DNA of 34,559 bases from NCBI GenBank assembly GCA_048498135.1, contig JBEHYO010000032.1, positions 1 to 34,559 of the forward strand, read 5' to 3'. A program made the position numbers and the translations under genes. Under the pieces are notes generated by a model. The model was not told the origin of the DNA and searched no databases. It saw only the letters and a program-made list of their open reading frames with translations. The stretch comes from Dokdonella_A sp937902695 (GTDB taxonomy: Bacteria; Pseudomonadota; Gammaproteobacteria; Xanthomonadales; Rhodanobacteraceae). Positions within the stretch are counted from its first letter, which is position 1, and each line of letters opens with the position of its first letter. Positions 4,745 to 13,109 of this stretch are shown piece after piece.

Positions 4745-7012
4745 CTACTGCACGGTCAGACTCACCGGTACCGGCAGGCGCCTGTTGGTCAGGTCGTTGT
4801 TGTTGACGCAGATGTCGGCCGAATAGTCGCCCGGCGTCAGCGTGCTTGCATCGAACGTCACCGTGACCGGCGAGGTATCGCCCGGCTGCGTCGAGCCGCG
4901 CGTGTCGCTGTACTGGAGCCACGGCACGTCGACGGGATACGAGCAGATGCCGGCCAGCCGCGCGATCGCGAGCGCCGAATACTGCACGGCGTCGGCGTTC
5001 GGGCCAATCGGCGAGATCGGCGTGGCGAGGCCGGTGTCGGTGTCGATCGTGTACATGATGTCTTCGGAGAGGTTGTTGTCCCAGCCCGAGAAGTACAGCG
5101 TGCCGGTGGTGTCGTCGAAGTCGAGGCCTTCGGAGAAGTTCGCATCGAAGCCGAGCGAGCCGATCGTCGATGCCTCGCCGGTCGTCTTGTCGATCGCGAC
5201 CAGCGTGTCGGTGACGATGTCGACGCCGTACATGAGGCCGTTCGGATCGATCGCGATGTCGATGATCACGGTGCCGTTGCTCGGATCGCCGACGCCGGTG
5301 ATCGTGCCGACGAGCGTCGTCTCGGCCGTCTCCGTGTCGAGCTTGACCAGCGTCGAGACCGCCGTGCGTCCGCCCGCCGTGACCGCGAACATCGTGCTCG
5401 TCGATGCGTCCCAGGCCATGCCGATCCAACCGTCGGCGCTGACGCCGTCCGGCGGCACGGTGAGATAGACGAGCGTCGGCGTGCCGGTCGCGGTGTCCAC
5501 CTTGTAAAGCTGGAAGCTCCGGAAATCGATCGCGTAGAGCGTCGAGAAATCCTCGCCGATGAAATCGCCGGATAGGAACTGCAGGCCCTGGTCGTCGAGA
5601 TCGGCGGTCAGCGTCGAGGGTGCCGCCGCATCGAACGAAACGACCCTCGCGTTGAGCGCATCGGCGGCGAACGCCGGCACGCCGAGCGGACCGCGGACGC
5701 CCGTCCCCGGCCGCTTCGCCGATGGCGCGACCGGCGCGAGGCCGATGCGCGTCTGTGCGGGATCGCCGACCGGCAGCGCGAAGCGCGGCACCGGCGGGAA
5801 ATGCGAGCGCGTGCCGACCGAGCCGACGTTCCACGTCAGCGGCCGGTTGCCGGTATTGCCGATGGTCAGCGTGTCGGTCGTCGAGGCGCCGGCGGACACC
5901 GTCTTGCTGAAGCTCGTCGGATCGACCGTGATGACCGGCGCGCCGACGTCGAGCGTCGCCTGCGCGGTCGCGATGTAGGTGGCCGGATCGGTCGGCGAGA
6001 ACAGGATCGCCTTGCCCGTGCCGACGCTCGCCTCGCGGTACGAATAGAGGATCGCGTGCGTGCCGTCGCCGTTGAGGCCGATCGTCGCGGCGCCGCCGTT
6101 GTCGCAGGTCGCGTTGCTGCAGTCGACGTCCAGATACTGGAACAGGATCTGGTTGCTGCCCTCGAACAGGATCGCCTCGAACGTGACGTTGAAGCCGCCG
6201 CCGAGCACGTTGACCGGCAGGTTGAACCATTCGACGACGAAGCGGCGGTTCGGCGCGGTGCCTTGCGTTTCGACGAAGACGTTGCCGATGCCGTCGAGAT
6301 AATCCTGCTGCAGGTCGTCCCAGTACGGCAGGATCGCCGGGCCCAGCAGCCGGTCCGGGATCGTGCGCGTGTTCGGGCTGAGATACCCGGTACGGCCGCG
6401 CGTGCCCTGATCGAACAGCATGCCGCCGTTGTTGCTGACCGTCAGCGCATCGGCGGTATGGCCGTAGAACGAGAACGGGAAGCCGATGCTCGCGACGGTG
6501 TAGTCGTCGTCGTTGAGCATGAGGTTCGTGCCGGTCTGCGTGATGTCGACGAAAGCGTACTCTGCGGTCGCATCGAAGCCGGCGGCGAAGATCGTGTCGG
6601 CAGCGCCGGCGCTGTTGTCGGTGTAGACGTAATCCGGGTGGACGTCGTACGCGGTCCATGTCGAGACCGGCGCCGCGGATGCGGTGGCGATCGCGAGCCG
6701 GTTGTACTGGTAGGTGCCGCCGGCGGGAATCGTGGTCGGCTGATCGGTGAAGATCGTGCCGGAGACGTCGTCCGAGAGCGTGGAGAAGCGGAGCGTTTCG
6801 TCCGAGCCGTTGGTGACGAGATAGCAGTAATTGACCTGGTCGCCGGCCGTCGCCGACAGCGTCGTGTCGGTGCCGCAGGCACCTTCGGTCGGGTCGGTGC
6901 CGAGCGTGACGGCCAGGCTGATGCCGCCGCCCCGCGGTGCGGCAGACGCGGGCTGGGGAACGAGCAGCGGGAACAGAACAGAAACCGCCGCCCAGACGAA
7001 ACGATTGCGCAT
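4745..7012 (-). CDS. Secreted nidogen-domain / beta-propeller-like protein
   Basis: A large exported protein of unknown partner. From the ATG at 7012 (AGGAG seven bases upstream) it is 755 residues; the frame stays open to 7093 but that extension has no ribosome site and would bury the signal peptide. The signal peptide runs to about residue 24 (PASA before APRG). A nidogen-like extracellular domain follows in the first half (FPFSFYG, VSNNGGMLF, ILPYWDDL, FVVEWFNLPV, GLNGDGTHAILYSY). Next comes a linker like those before Ig-type modules (TLTIGNTGNRPLTWNVGS). The second half has propeller-like repeats of the DUF4394 kind (LYAIDFRSFQLYKVDTATG, GLMYGVDIVTDTLVAIDKTTG). The C-terminus is another Ig-like strand set ending VPVSLTVQ. 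I infer a surface or extracellular binding role; no catalytic site is seen. Confidence 0.75.
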   Translation of the reverse strand: MRNRFVWAAVSVLFPLLVPQPASAAPRGGGISLAVTLGTDPTEGACGTDTTLSATAGDQVNYCYLVTNGSDETLRFSTLSDDVSGTIFTDQPTTIPAGGTYQYNRLAIATASAAPVSTWTAYDVHPDYVYTDNSAGAADTIFAAGFDATAEYAFVDITQTGTNLMLNDDDYTVASIGFPFSFYGHTADALTVSNNGGMLFDQGTRGRTGYLSPNTRTIPDRLLGPAILPYWDDLQQDYLDGIGNVFVETQGTAPNRRFVVEWFNLPVNVLGGGFNVTFEAILFEGSNQILFQYLDVDCSNATCDNGGAATIGLNGDGTHAILYSYREASVGTGKAILFSPTDPATYIATAQATLDVGAPVITVDPTSFSKTVSAGASTTDTLTIGNTGNRPLTWNVGSVGTRSHFPPVPRFALPVGDPAQTRIGLAPVAPSAKRPGTGVRGPLGVPAFAADALNARVVSFDAAAPSTLTADLDDQGLQFLSGDFIGEDFSTLYAIDFRSFQLYKVDTATGTPTLVYLTVPPDGVSADGWIGMAWDASTSTMFAVTAGGRTAVSTLVKLDTETAETTLVGTITGVGDPSNGTVIIDIAIDPNGLMYGVDIVTDTLVAIDKTTGEASTIGSLGFDANFSEGLDFDDTTGTLYFSGWDNNLSEDIMYTIDTDTGLATPISPIGPNADAVQYSALAIARLAGICSYPVDVPWLQYSDTRGSTQPGDTSPVTVTFDASTLTPGDYSADICVNNNDLTNRRLPVPVSLTVQ

Positions 7013-7092
7013 CGACACACTCCTGAAGGACTCGGCTTTCGAATGAAGCCGGGCATACGCTCCGAGTCTCCCACGGAGGTTCCGGGCGGACA

Positions 7093-7126
7093 TTTCCGAT
7101 CGATTTGAGTTCGGTTTCCGATCGAT
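7093..7126. promoter_or_regulatory. Paired 12-bp direct repeat upstream of the nidogen-domain gene
   Basis: TTTCCGATCGAT occurs at 7093-7104 and again at 7115-7126, a 22-bp step (about two helical turns), roughly 80-115 bases upstream of the start at 7012. The core CGATCG is itself palindromic. It may be an operator, though CGATCG is common in GC-rich DNA. Confidence 0.3.
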
Positions 7127-7272
7127 GACCGGACGGCGAACATCCGCCTATCCTCGGGCGAATGCGCCGCGAACGGGCTCTCCGCCGCGATGAGGCGAGA
7201 CTGGCAGGCGTCGAACGGAGCCGCGAGACGCGGCGCCCGCGAGCGCGGGATCGTCAGGATGCGCCGCGGTGG

Positions 7273-7761
7273 TCAGTGACCGCCGCTGGCGCCGCCCGGC
7301 GAGTTCCAGCTCGAAACGCGACTGTCGCGATCGAACACGACGCGCCCGCCGCTCGAATCGGGATAGAACCAGACATCGCCGAAGACGCCGGTCGTCTTGT
7401 CGCCCGGCGAGCCGAGCACGGCCGTGACCTGGCTCCAGCTCATGCCGATCCTGAGCAGCGACCATGCGGCCGGATCCTTCCAGCGCGACAGCGAGACGGA
7501 GCTCGGGACGGGCGGCGGGGTCACCTGGCCGGCGGCCTGCGCGGGCGTCACGGACAGCGACGGCGCGGTCGCCTGAGCCGCCGTCGCGGCCGCCTTCTGC
7601 GCGTTCGTCACCGCGGTCAGCCGGTTCTCGAGCTGCGCGACGCGCTCTTCGAGCGCCTTGATGCGCGCCTCGGTCGCAGGATCGAGCGCAGGATCGGCCA
7701 CCGCGCTGCCGGACAGCGCCACGATCACCGTTGCCGAAACGAGCCAGCCCAAGTAACGCAT
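7273..7761 (-). CDS. Exported coiled-coil protein with BamE/SmpA-like C-terminus
   Basis: A 162-residue protein with an N-terminal signal peptide (MRYLGWLV to about AVAD), then a heptad-type coiled coil (EARIKALEERVAQLENRL, about residues 31-48) and an Ala/Pro-rich linker. The C-terminal domain resembles the SmpA/OmlA (BamE) fold: LLRIGMSWSQVTAVLGSPGDK, then DVWFYPDSSGGRVVFD. The signal peptide has no lipobox cysteine, so unlike BamE itself it is probably a soluble periplasmic protein. Of two nearby ATGs (7767 and 7761) I choose 7761, because GGAG lies six bases upstream of it and directly abuts the other. It sits between two minus-strand genes, and I cannot tell its partner. Confidence 0.75.
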   Translation of the reverse strand: MRYLGWLVSATVIVALSGSAVADPALDPATEARIKALEERVAQLENRLTAVTNAQKAAATAAQATAPSLSVTPAQAAGQVTPPPVPSSVSLSRWKDPAAWSLLRIGMSWSQVTAVLGSPGDKTTGVFGDVWFYPDSSGGRVVFDRDSRVSSWNSPGGASGGH

Positions 7762-7859
7762 CAGCATCTCCGCGCGCGGCGCCGGCACCCGGCCCCTCGC
7801 CCGCATTCTAGCCGGTGCCGCCGCTGCGCTTTCAATCGGCTTCATCCAACCGGTGCGGT

Positions 7860-10337
7860 TCAGCCGCCTGCGATGTTGCGGACCGGAGATTCGTGCGCTG
7901 CAGCATCGGTGTCGGCGATCTTCGCCTGCTCGGCGCCGATCGATGGCGTCCAGCGCTCGCCGGCGAGCCGGTGGGCAGCGGCGAAATAGGAGCGCGCGAG
8001 CCCATCGTCGTGCGTTGCGGCCGCGACGCGCGCCATCAGCAGCGCGACCTGGAAATCGTCCTCGGCATACGGACCCACGATGCTCGCCGTCGCGCGCGCG
8101 ACATCGACGGCGCCCGCCGCGAGCTGGAACTCCGCGTACGGCACGGCCGCGTCGCGCAACACGAGCGGCGTGCCGAAATCCCGGGCGAGCGCAAGCGCCT
8201 GCCGGTAGTGATCGAGCGCCGCGGCCGCATCGCGCGCATCGGCCGCGTAACGCGCGAGCGCGACGTGCGCGCGCACGCGTGCCGGCGCGCTCGCGTTCGC
8301 GTTCGACCACGTCGGCGCATCGGCCGCGAGCGCCGCGGCCGCCTTGCGATCGCCTGCATCGACGTACGCGTCGAGCAACACGGCGGCCGCTTCGAGCGGA
8401 CGATCGGGCGCGCTCTGCGGATCGCGGTCGCGACGCACCGACTCGGCGAGCGGGATCGCGGCAGCCGGATCGCCGAGCGCGAGGCGGATCCCGGCTTCGT
8501 CGAGGCGCACGTCCACGACGGCGTCGGTCGTGGCGTCTTTGGGCGTGCGCTCGTTCAGCCGATCGAGCGCGGTCTTCGCGTCCGCGAACGCGCCCGTTTC
8601 GATCAGCGCGTAGACATACGCGATCGCGCCGAAGCGATGCAGCGCCGGATAGTCGACGGCGTCGAGTCGCGGCAACAGCGCGCGCAATTGCTCGAGCGCG
8701 ACCCGATGGTGCAGGAGGTAGTGATGCGACTGCGCGATGTTGAGCCGCGAGCCGAGCTCGGTTTCGTTGAGGCCGGCCGCCGCGCCCATCTCGGCCGCCT
8801 GCTCGTAAAGCAGCAGCGCGTCGGCCATGCGGCCACGCGTCGTCGCGATGTAGCCGAGACCGTCCGTCACGCGCGCCAGCAACAGCCGATCGCCGACCGG
8901 CTCGAGCTCTAGCCGCGCGCGAAGATAACTCTGCTCGGCGCCATCGAGATCGTTGCGCACGACCTCGGCGATGCCGAGGCCACGCCACGCGAGCCCGAGG
9001 CTGCGCCGCCCGGCGACGCCGTCGAGCTGGATCGCACGCCGGAAATACGCTTCGGCTTGCGCCGGATGGCCGCGCGCGAGCTCGCCGTCGCCCATCGCGG
9101 TCCACGCGTCGGGGAGCCAGCGCGGCGGCGGCGCAATGACGGCGCCGCGATCGACCAGCGGCCGCAGCACGTCGATCGCGCGTTCCGGCTTGCCGAGCTG
9201 CGTCAGCGCCTCGGCTTCGAGCAGCACGACCTCCGGCGCCTCGGCGACCGCCTTCGGCGCGCTGTCGATCATGGCGATCGCGCGGCCGTTCTGCGCATCG
9301 AGAATCGCAGCCTTCATGTGCGCGGCCAGCGCGAGCACGTCCGGCGAGACGGGATCGCCTTCGTCGCCCGTGCCCTCGGGCGCGAGCAGGTCGCGCAGGT
9401 TCCTGGCAAGACGGCTCGCGGCGGCGACCGGATCGGCCGCGCGCGCGCTGACGATTTCGGCGCTACCGTCCGCGTTGAAGACGGTTGCGTCGAGGCGCCA
9501 GTCCTCGCCGACGCGGGTGGCCTCCGAATCGATCACGATCGCAGCGCCGGTCGCGGCTCGAAGTGCCGCGACGCCTCCGTTCGGGCCTGCGTGCGCGACT
9601 GCTGCGAGCGTCGATTCGTCCGGCACGACCGCGTGACCCGGCACGCCCGCGAGCGCCGATGCGCTCAGCGACATGACGCCGAGCCGCATCCAGCCGTCGT
9701 CGGCGGCCATGCTGTGCACGTTGGTCGGCGTGACGAGGATGAGGCCCGGCACGGTGCTGCTCGCGGCAGGCGTCGGCGCCGCGTGCGAGACCGCGTCGAC
9801 GGCGGGCTTTCGCATCTGCACGACGGCGAGCGCGACAATCGCGAGCGCAACCGCCGCGAGCGCGCCGAGCTCGAGCGCGCGACGGCGCGGCGACGTCGAC
9901 GCGGGCCGGCCTCCTTTCGCGTCGTCGCCGAATGCCGGTGGTGTCGCCGCTTCGTCAGGAGGCGCGTCCCCGCTGGAAATGCTCGGAGGTTCCGCAGCGG
10001 GCATCGCTGGCGCCGCGTCCGCGACGACTTCGCTCGTCGGCGCGACCCACTGATATCCGAAACGAGATACGGTGCGGATCGTGCTCTGCGCGTTGCCGTC
10101 GTCGCCGAATGCGCGGCGCGCTTTCAGCACGGCCTGCGCCAGCGTCGCATCGCCGCCGTCGACACGGCCCCACACCGCCGACAGAAGCTCGTCGCGACCG
10201 ACCGCGCGATGGCGGTTCTGCACGAGATAGACGATCGTCTCGAACACGCGGATGCCGACCGCGACGTCGGCGCCGTCCTGCAGCAGCCGCCGGGTGTCGG
10301 GGCGCAGCTCGAAATCCTTGAAGCGATACGACAGCAT
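7860..10337 (-). CDS. CadC-type winged-helix regulator with TPR-like sensor region
   Basis: An 825-residue one-component membrane regulator. Residues 1-100 form an OmpR/CadC-type winged helix (FELRPDTRRLL, RVFETIVYLVQNRHRAVGRDELLSAVWG, STIRTVSRFGYQWV), a DNA-binding domain without a receiver domain. A Pro/Ala-rich linker is followed by one membrane span at about 155-175 (LGALAAVALAIVALAVV). The remainder, some 640 residues and presumably periplasmic, is helical with repeated TPR-like units (for example AEAYFRRAIQLD, LGIAEVVRNDLDGAEQSYLRAR, ALEQLRALLPRLDAV). This design is common in Xanthomonadales and relatives; the signal and targets are unknown. The neighbouring genes on the same strand, including the ABC exporter upstream, are candidate targets by proximity only. 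Confidence 0.82.
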   Translation of the reverse strand: MLSYRFKDFELRPDTRRLLQDGADVAVGIRVFETIVYLVQNRHRAVGRDELLSAVWGRVDGGDATLAQAVLKARRAFGDDGNAQSTIRTVSRFGYQWVAPTSEVVADAAPAMPAAEPPSISSGDAPPDEAATPPAFGDDAKGGRPASTSPRRRALELGALAAVALAIVALAVVQMRKPAVDAVSHAAPTPAASSTVPGLILVTPTNVHSMAADDGWMRLGVMSLSASALAGVPGHAVVPDESTLAAVAHAGPNGGVAALRAATGAAIVIDSEATRVGEDWRLDATVFNADGSAEIVSARAADPVAAASRLARNLRDLLAPEGTGDEGDPVSPDVLALAAHMKAAILDAQNGRAIAMIDSAPKAVAEAPEVVLLEAEALTQLGKPERAIDVLRPLVDRGAVIAPPPRWLPDAWTAMGDGELARGHPAQAEAYFRRAIQLDGVAGRRSLGLAWRGLGIAEVVRNDLDGAEQSYLRARLELEPVGDRLLLARVTDGLGYIATTRGRMADALLLYEQAAEMGAAAGLNETELGSRLNIAQSHHYLLHHRVALEQLRALLPRLDAVDYPALHRFGAIAYVYALIETGAFADAKTALDRLNERTPKDATTDAVVDVRLDEAGIRLALGDPAAAIPLAESVRRDRDPQSAPDRPLEAAAVLLDAYVDAGDRKAAAALAADAPTWSNANASAPARVRAHVALARYAADARDAAAALDHYRQALALARDFGTPLVLRDAAVPYAEFQLAAGAVDVARATASIVGPYAEDDFQVALLMARVAAATHDDGLARSYFAAAHRLAGERWTPSIGAEQAKIADTDAAAHESPVRNIAGG

Positions 10338-10404
10338 CGGAAAGTCTGAATGTCAGCGCCCGCTAGCATGCCAGAATGACGGCGCGCGAATCCTGCCGCC
10401 GCGA

Positions 10405-12159
10405 CTAGGCCGCATCCTCGACGGCATCCGGCACGAACCTTCCCTGCCCGTCGAGCTCGGCGAAAAGCCCGCCGAGCGCGACGAGCTCGGCATAGCGGCC
10501 CTGCTCGACGATCTCGCCGTCCTTCAGCACGAGGATCATGTCGGCATTGCGCACCGTGGAGAGCCGGTGTGCGATCACGAACGTGGTGCGGTTCTCGGTC
10601 AGCGCGTTCAGCGCGCGCTGGATGCGTGCCTCGGTCGCGTTGTCGAGCGCGCTCGTCGCCTCGTCGAGGATCAGGATCGGTGCGTCCTTCAGCATCGCGC
10701 GCGCGATCGCCAGGCGCTGCCGCTCGCCGCCGGAGAGCGAACGGCCGCGTTCCGCGACGAGCGTCGAATAGCCTTCCGGCTTGACGATGACGAACGCGTG
10801 CGCTTCGGCGGCCTGCGCGGCTTTCTCGATGTCCTCGTGCGTCGCGTCCGGATCGCCGATGCGCAGGTTGTCGGCGATCGAGCGATAGAAAAGGCCGGGA
10901 TCCTGGAACACGACGGCGATGTGGCGGCGCAGCGATTCGAGCGAGACGTCGTGGATGTCGATGCCGTCGATGGTGATGCGGCCTTCGCTCGGATCGTACG
11001 CGCGGTACAGGAGGCTGAGCGCCGTCGTCTTTCCGGCGCCGGTCGGCCCGACCAGCGCGACCGTGCCGCCGGCGCGCACGCGAAACGTGAGGTGCTTCAG
11101 CGCGGGACGCGCCGCGTCGTAGCCGAACGATACGTTCTCGAACGCGACCTCGCCGCGCACGTCGCGCGGAAGATCCGGCGCGCCGGGCTTCTCGTGCAGG
11201 TTGCCCTGCGCGTCGAGCACGGCGAAGAAATCGCCGAGCGAGTGCGTCTGGAAGAAAAGTCCCGAGATGAATCCGGCGAACTGCTCGAGCCGCCCGATCA
11301 GCATCATCGCGAAGCCGACGAAGCTCACGATGTTGCCGACCGTGACCTCGCCCTTCGCGTTGAGCGACGCGCCCAGCGCGAAGATCGCGACGATGGTCAA
11401 CGTCGACGCGGCGCGGTTGAACACCGAGAGCACGGCCCAGCCGCGCAGCACCGGGTATTGCGCGGCGAGCGCCCGCTTCATCATGTCGCGTATCGCGACG
11501 ACCTCGGTCGCGTGCTGCGTGAAGCTCTGCACGACGAGCACGTTGCCGAGCACGTCGCCGGCGCGCTCGCTGATCTCGTGGTGCAGTTCCTCGACCTCGC
11601 CTTGCCGCGCGTGCGTGCGGCGCATCGCGATCGCGTTGAACGTCGCGAAGCTGACCATCAGCGCCACCATCAGCAGCGCGAGCTTCCAGTTGATCCAGAG
11701 CGCGAGGGGAATCATGACGAGGATCGACAGCAGCGTCGCGAGGTGCTCGCGGAAGAAGCCGAGCCAGAGCGTGAACAGGTTGCCGCTGCCGTTGTGCATG
11801 ATGCGCAGCAGCCGGCCGGTGTGGTGCTCGCCGTGGAACGCGAGCGGCAACGCGATCGCGTGCTCGAAGAACGCGGCGATGGCGGCCTGGCGGCGCCGGT
11901 GAGCGAGGCGATCGGCGTAGAGCGAAACCCACACGCTGGCGACGACGCCGCCGAAGCCGACGCCGGCCCAGGTCGCGATCAGGCGCCAGGCCTCGGCCGA
12001 TTTCGCGCCCGCGAGTGCGTCGACGACGCGACCGAACAGCCACGGCTCGAGGAAATAAACCCCGGCGAGCGCGAGATTCGCGAGCGCGAGCAGGATCGCA
12101 AGGCCCTTTTCCGGCGCCAGCAGGCCGAGCACGCGAAGATAGATCCTGAGTAGCGCCAC
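10405..12159 (-). CDS. ABC exporter, fused permease and ATPase, cyclic beta-glucan (NdvA/ChvA) type
   Basis: An inner-membrane half-transporter of 584 residues with an N-terminal six-span permease (about 1-310) and a C-terminal ATPase. The ATPase shows Walker A GPTGAGKTT near residue 370, signature LSGGERQ near 473, Walker B ILILDEATSAL near 493, and a switch histidine in IAHRLSTVRNAD. The start and the permease (VYFLEPWLFGRVVDAL, INWKLALLMVAL) resemble the NdvA/ChvA exporters of cyclic beta-1,2-glucan. Substrate assignment is inference: no glucan synthase gene is in the window, and a lipid or peptide exporter remains possible. The frame opens at a GTG at 12177, but the GTG at 12159 follows AGGAGG by nine bases and aligns with the usual family start, so I use it. 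Confidence 0.85.
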   Translation of the reverse strand: MALLRIYLRVLGLLAPEKGLAILLALANLALAGVYFLEPWLFGRVVDALAGAKSAEAWRLIATWAGVGFGGVVASVWVSLYADRLAHRRRQAAIAAFFEHAIALPLAFHGEHHTGRLLRIMHNGSGNLFTLWLGFFREHLATLLSILVMIPLALWINWKLALLMVALMVSFATFNAIAMRRTHARQGEVEELHHEISERAGDVLGNVLVVQSFTQHATEVVAIRDMMKRALAAQYPVLRGWAVLSVFNRAASTLTIVAIFALGASLNAKGEVTVGNIVSFVGFAMMLIGRLEQFAGFISGLFFQTHSLGDFFAVLDAQGNLHEKPGAPDLPRDVRGEVAFENVSFGYDAARPALKHLTFRVRAGGTVALVGPTGAGKTTALSLLYRAYDPSEGRITIDGIDIHDVSLESLRRHIAVVFQDPGLFYRSIADNLRIGDPDATHEDIEKAAQAAEAHAFVIVKPEGYSTLVAERGRSLSGGERQRLAIARAMLKDAPILILDEATSALDNATEARIQRALNALTENRTTFVIAHRLSTVRNADMILVLKDGEIVEQGRYAELVALGGLFAELDGQGRFVPDAVEDAA

Positions 12160-12278
12160 GCGCCGTCGCCTCCTCACGTCTCGTCCTCGCGAAAGCGTAG
12201 CAAACGCGCCGCGCGCGGACGCGGGCCCGGCCGTTTTCGTCGGGTTCCAGTCAGCTCCCGTGCGGCATCCTTTCCTTC

Positions 12279-13004
12279 ATGAATCCGACAGCTCGCCGCG
12301 CAAGACTCGCCGTCAACGCGTTACGTTTCGTCGCATTCGCCGGCGCCCTGCTGCTGGCGGGCTGCGCGGCAGGCCCAGGCACGGTGAACGCGCCGTCGCC
12401 GAGGCCGCTCCCGCCGGCGGAAACCGGCAACTACCAGACCGAGCCCGGACGAGACGCGGCGATCGTGGCCGACCTTCGCGCCGCACCGCCCCCGACGCAG
12501 CCGGAGTCCGGAGAAGGCAGAAGCCTTGCTGCCGACGAGAAGCGGCTGCGTGCGCAGAGCTACATGCACATCGGCACGTCGCATTTTCCGGCGTCCGACA
12601 CCGAGGCACGCGCGAAGGCGGCGCGGCAAGGCAGAAGCGTCGGCGCCGATCGCGTGATCTTCTACCCGGCGCCGGCAGGCGACCTCGTGGTCGCGTATTA
12701 CGTCCGCTTCAAGTTGCCGTTCGGGGCGACGTTCCGCGATCTGCGTCCGGCGGAGATGAGCGAGCTCGGAACCGGCGGCGGCGTCGCGATCGGCTCGGTC
12801 GTCGACGATTCGCCGGCATCGCGCGCGAACCTCCTGACCGGCGACATCGTGCTGAAGTGCGACGGCAAGGCGATCATCGATCGCGCGGATTTCCAGAGCA
12901 AGCTGCGCGCGAAGGCGGGGCATCCGGTGACGCTGACGATCGTGCGCAACGGCGAGACGATCCAGCGCGTCGTGCGGCTTGGGGCCATGACCAACGCCGG
13001 GTAA
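12279..13004 (+). CDS. PDZ-domain lipoprotein
   Basis: A 241-residue predicted lipoprotein. The lipobox LLAGC places the modified cysteine at residue 29 after a hydrophobic stretch. A low-complexity linker is followed by a middle domain (YMHIGTSHFPASDTEARAKA, then SVGADRVIFYPAPAGDLVVAYYV, where an oxidised or variable residue might be sensed). The C-terminal PDZ domain begins at about residue 165 (GGVAIGSVVDDSPASRANLLTGDIVLKCDG, here split as GVAIGSVVDDSP and LLTGDIVLKCDG). PDZ domains bind protein C-termini; no protease domain is attached, so this may be an adaptor or substrate-presenting protein in the envelope. It is the only plus-strand gene between the transposon and the window end, divergent from the ABC exporter and convergent with pnp across a shared terminator. 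Confidence 0.8.
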   Translation: MNPTARRARLAVNALRFVAFAGALLLAGCAAGPGTVNAPSPRPLPPAETGNYQTEPGRDAAIVADLRAAPPPTQPESGEGRSLAADEKRLRAQSYMHIGTSHFPASDTEARAKAARQGRSVGADRVIFYPAPAGDLVVAYYVRFKLPFGATFRDLRPAEMSELGTGGGVAIGSVVDDSPASRANLLTGDIVLKCDGKAIIDRADFQSKLRAKAGHPVTLTIVRNGETIQRVVRLGAMTNAG

Positions 13005-13027
13005 GTGCTTCCCGACCGGTGCCTTAT

Positions 13028-13053
13028 CCCCTGTCCCGCTTGCGGGAGAGGGG
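13028..13053. repeat. Hairpin-forming dispersed repeat
   Basis: CCCCTGTCCCGC (13028-13039) pairs with GCGGGAGAGGGG (13042-13053) with one mismatch and a TT loop. The sequence is of a kind I recall as frequent in intergenic DNA of this group. Confidence 0.55.
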
Positions 13054-13059
13054 AAAAAG

Positions 13060-13089
13060 AAAAAGGCGGGCCGAGGCCCGCCTTTTTTT
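13060..13089. terminator. Bidirectional intrinsic terminator between the lipoprotein gene and pnp
   Basis: The stem GGCGGGC/GCCCGCC lies between an A-run (13060-13064, with more at 13054-13058) and a run of seven T (13083-13089). It therefore works in both directions, ending the plus-strand lipoprotein transcript and the minus-strand rpsO-pnp transcript. Confidence 0.88.
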
Positions 13090-13109
13090 CATTACGGCTG
13101 AGTCGAGGC

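Noticed and set aside
4638..6659. Open minus-strand frame of 673 codons overlapping the nidogen-domain gene
   Set aside because: A shifted frame of the same strand with runs of Arg, typical of GC-rich shadow frames; the other frame has a signal peptide and real domains.
10252..12153. Open plus-strand frame of 633 codons opposite the ABC exporter
   Set aside because: Antisense shadow; the opposite strand has all Walker and signature motifs.
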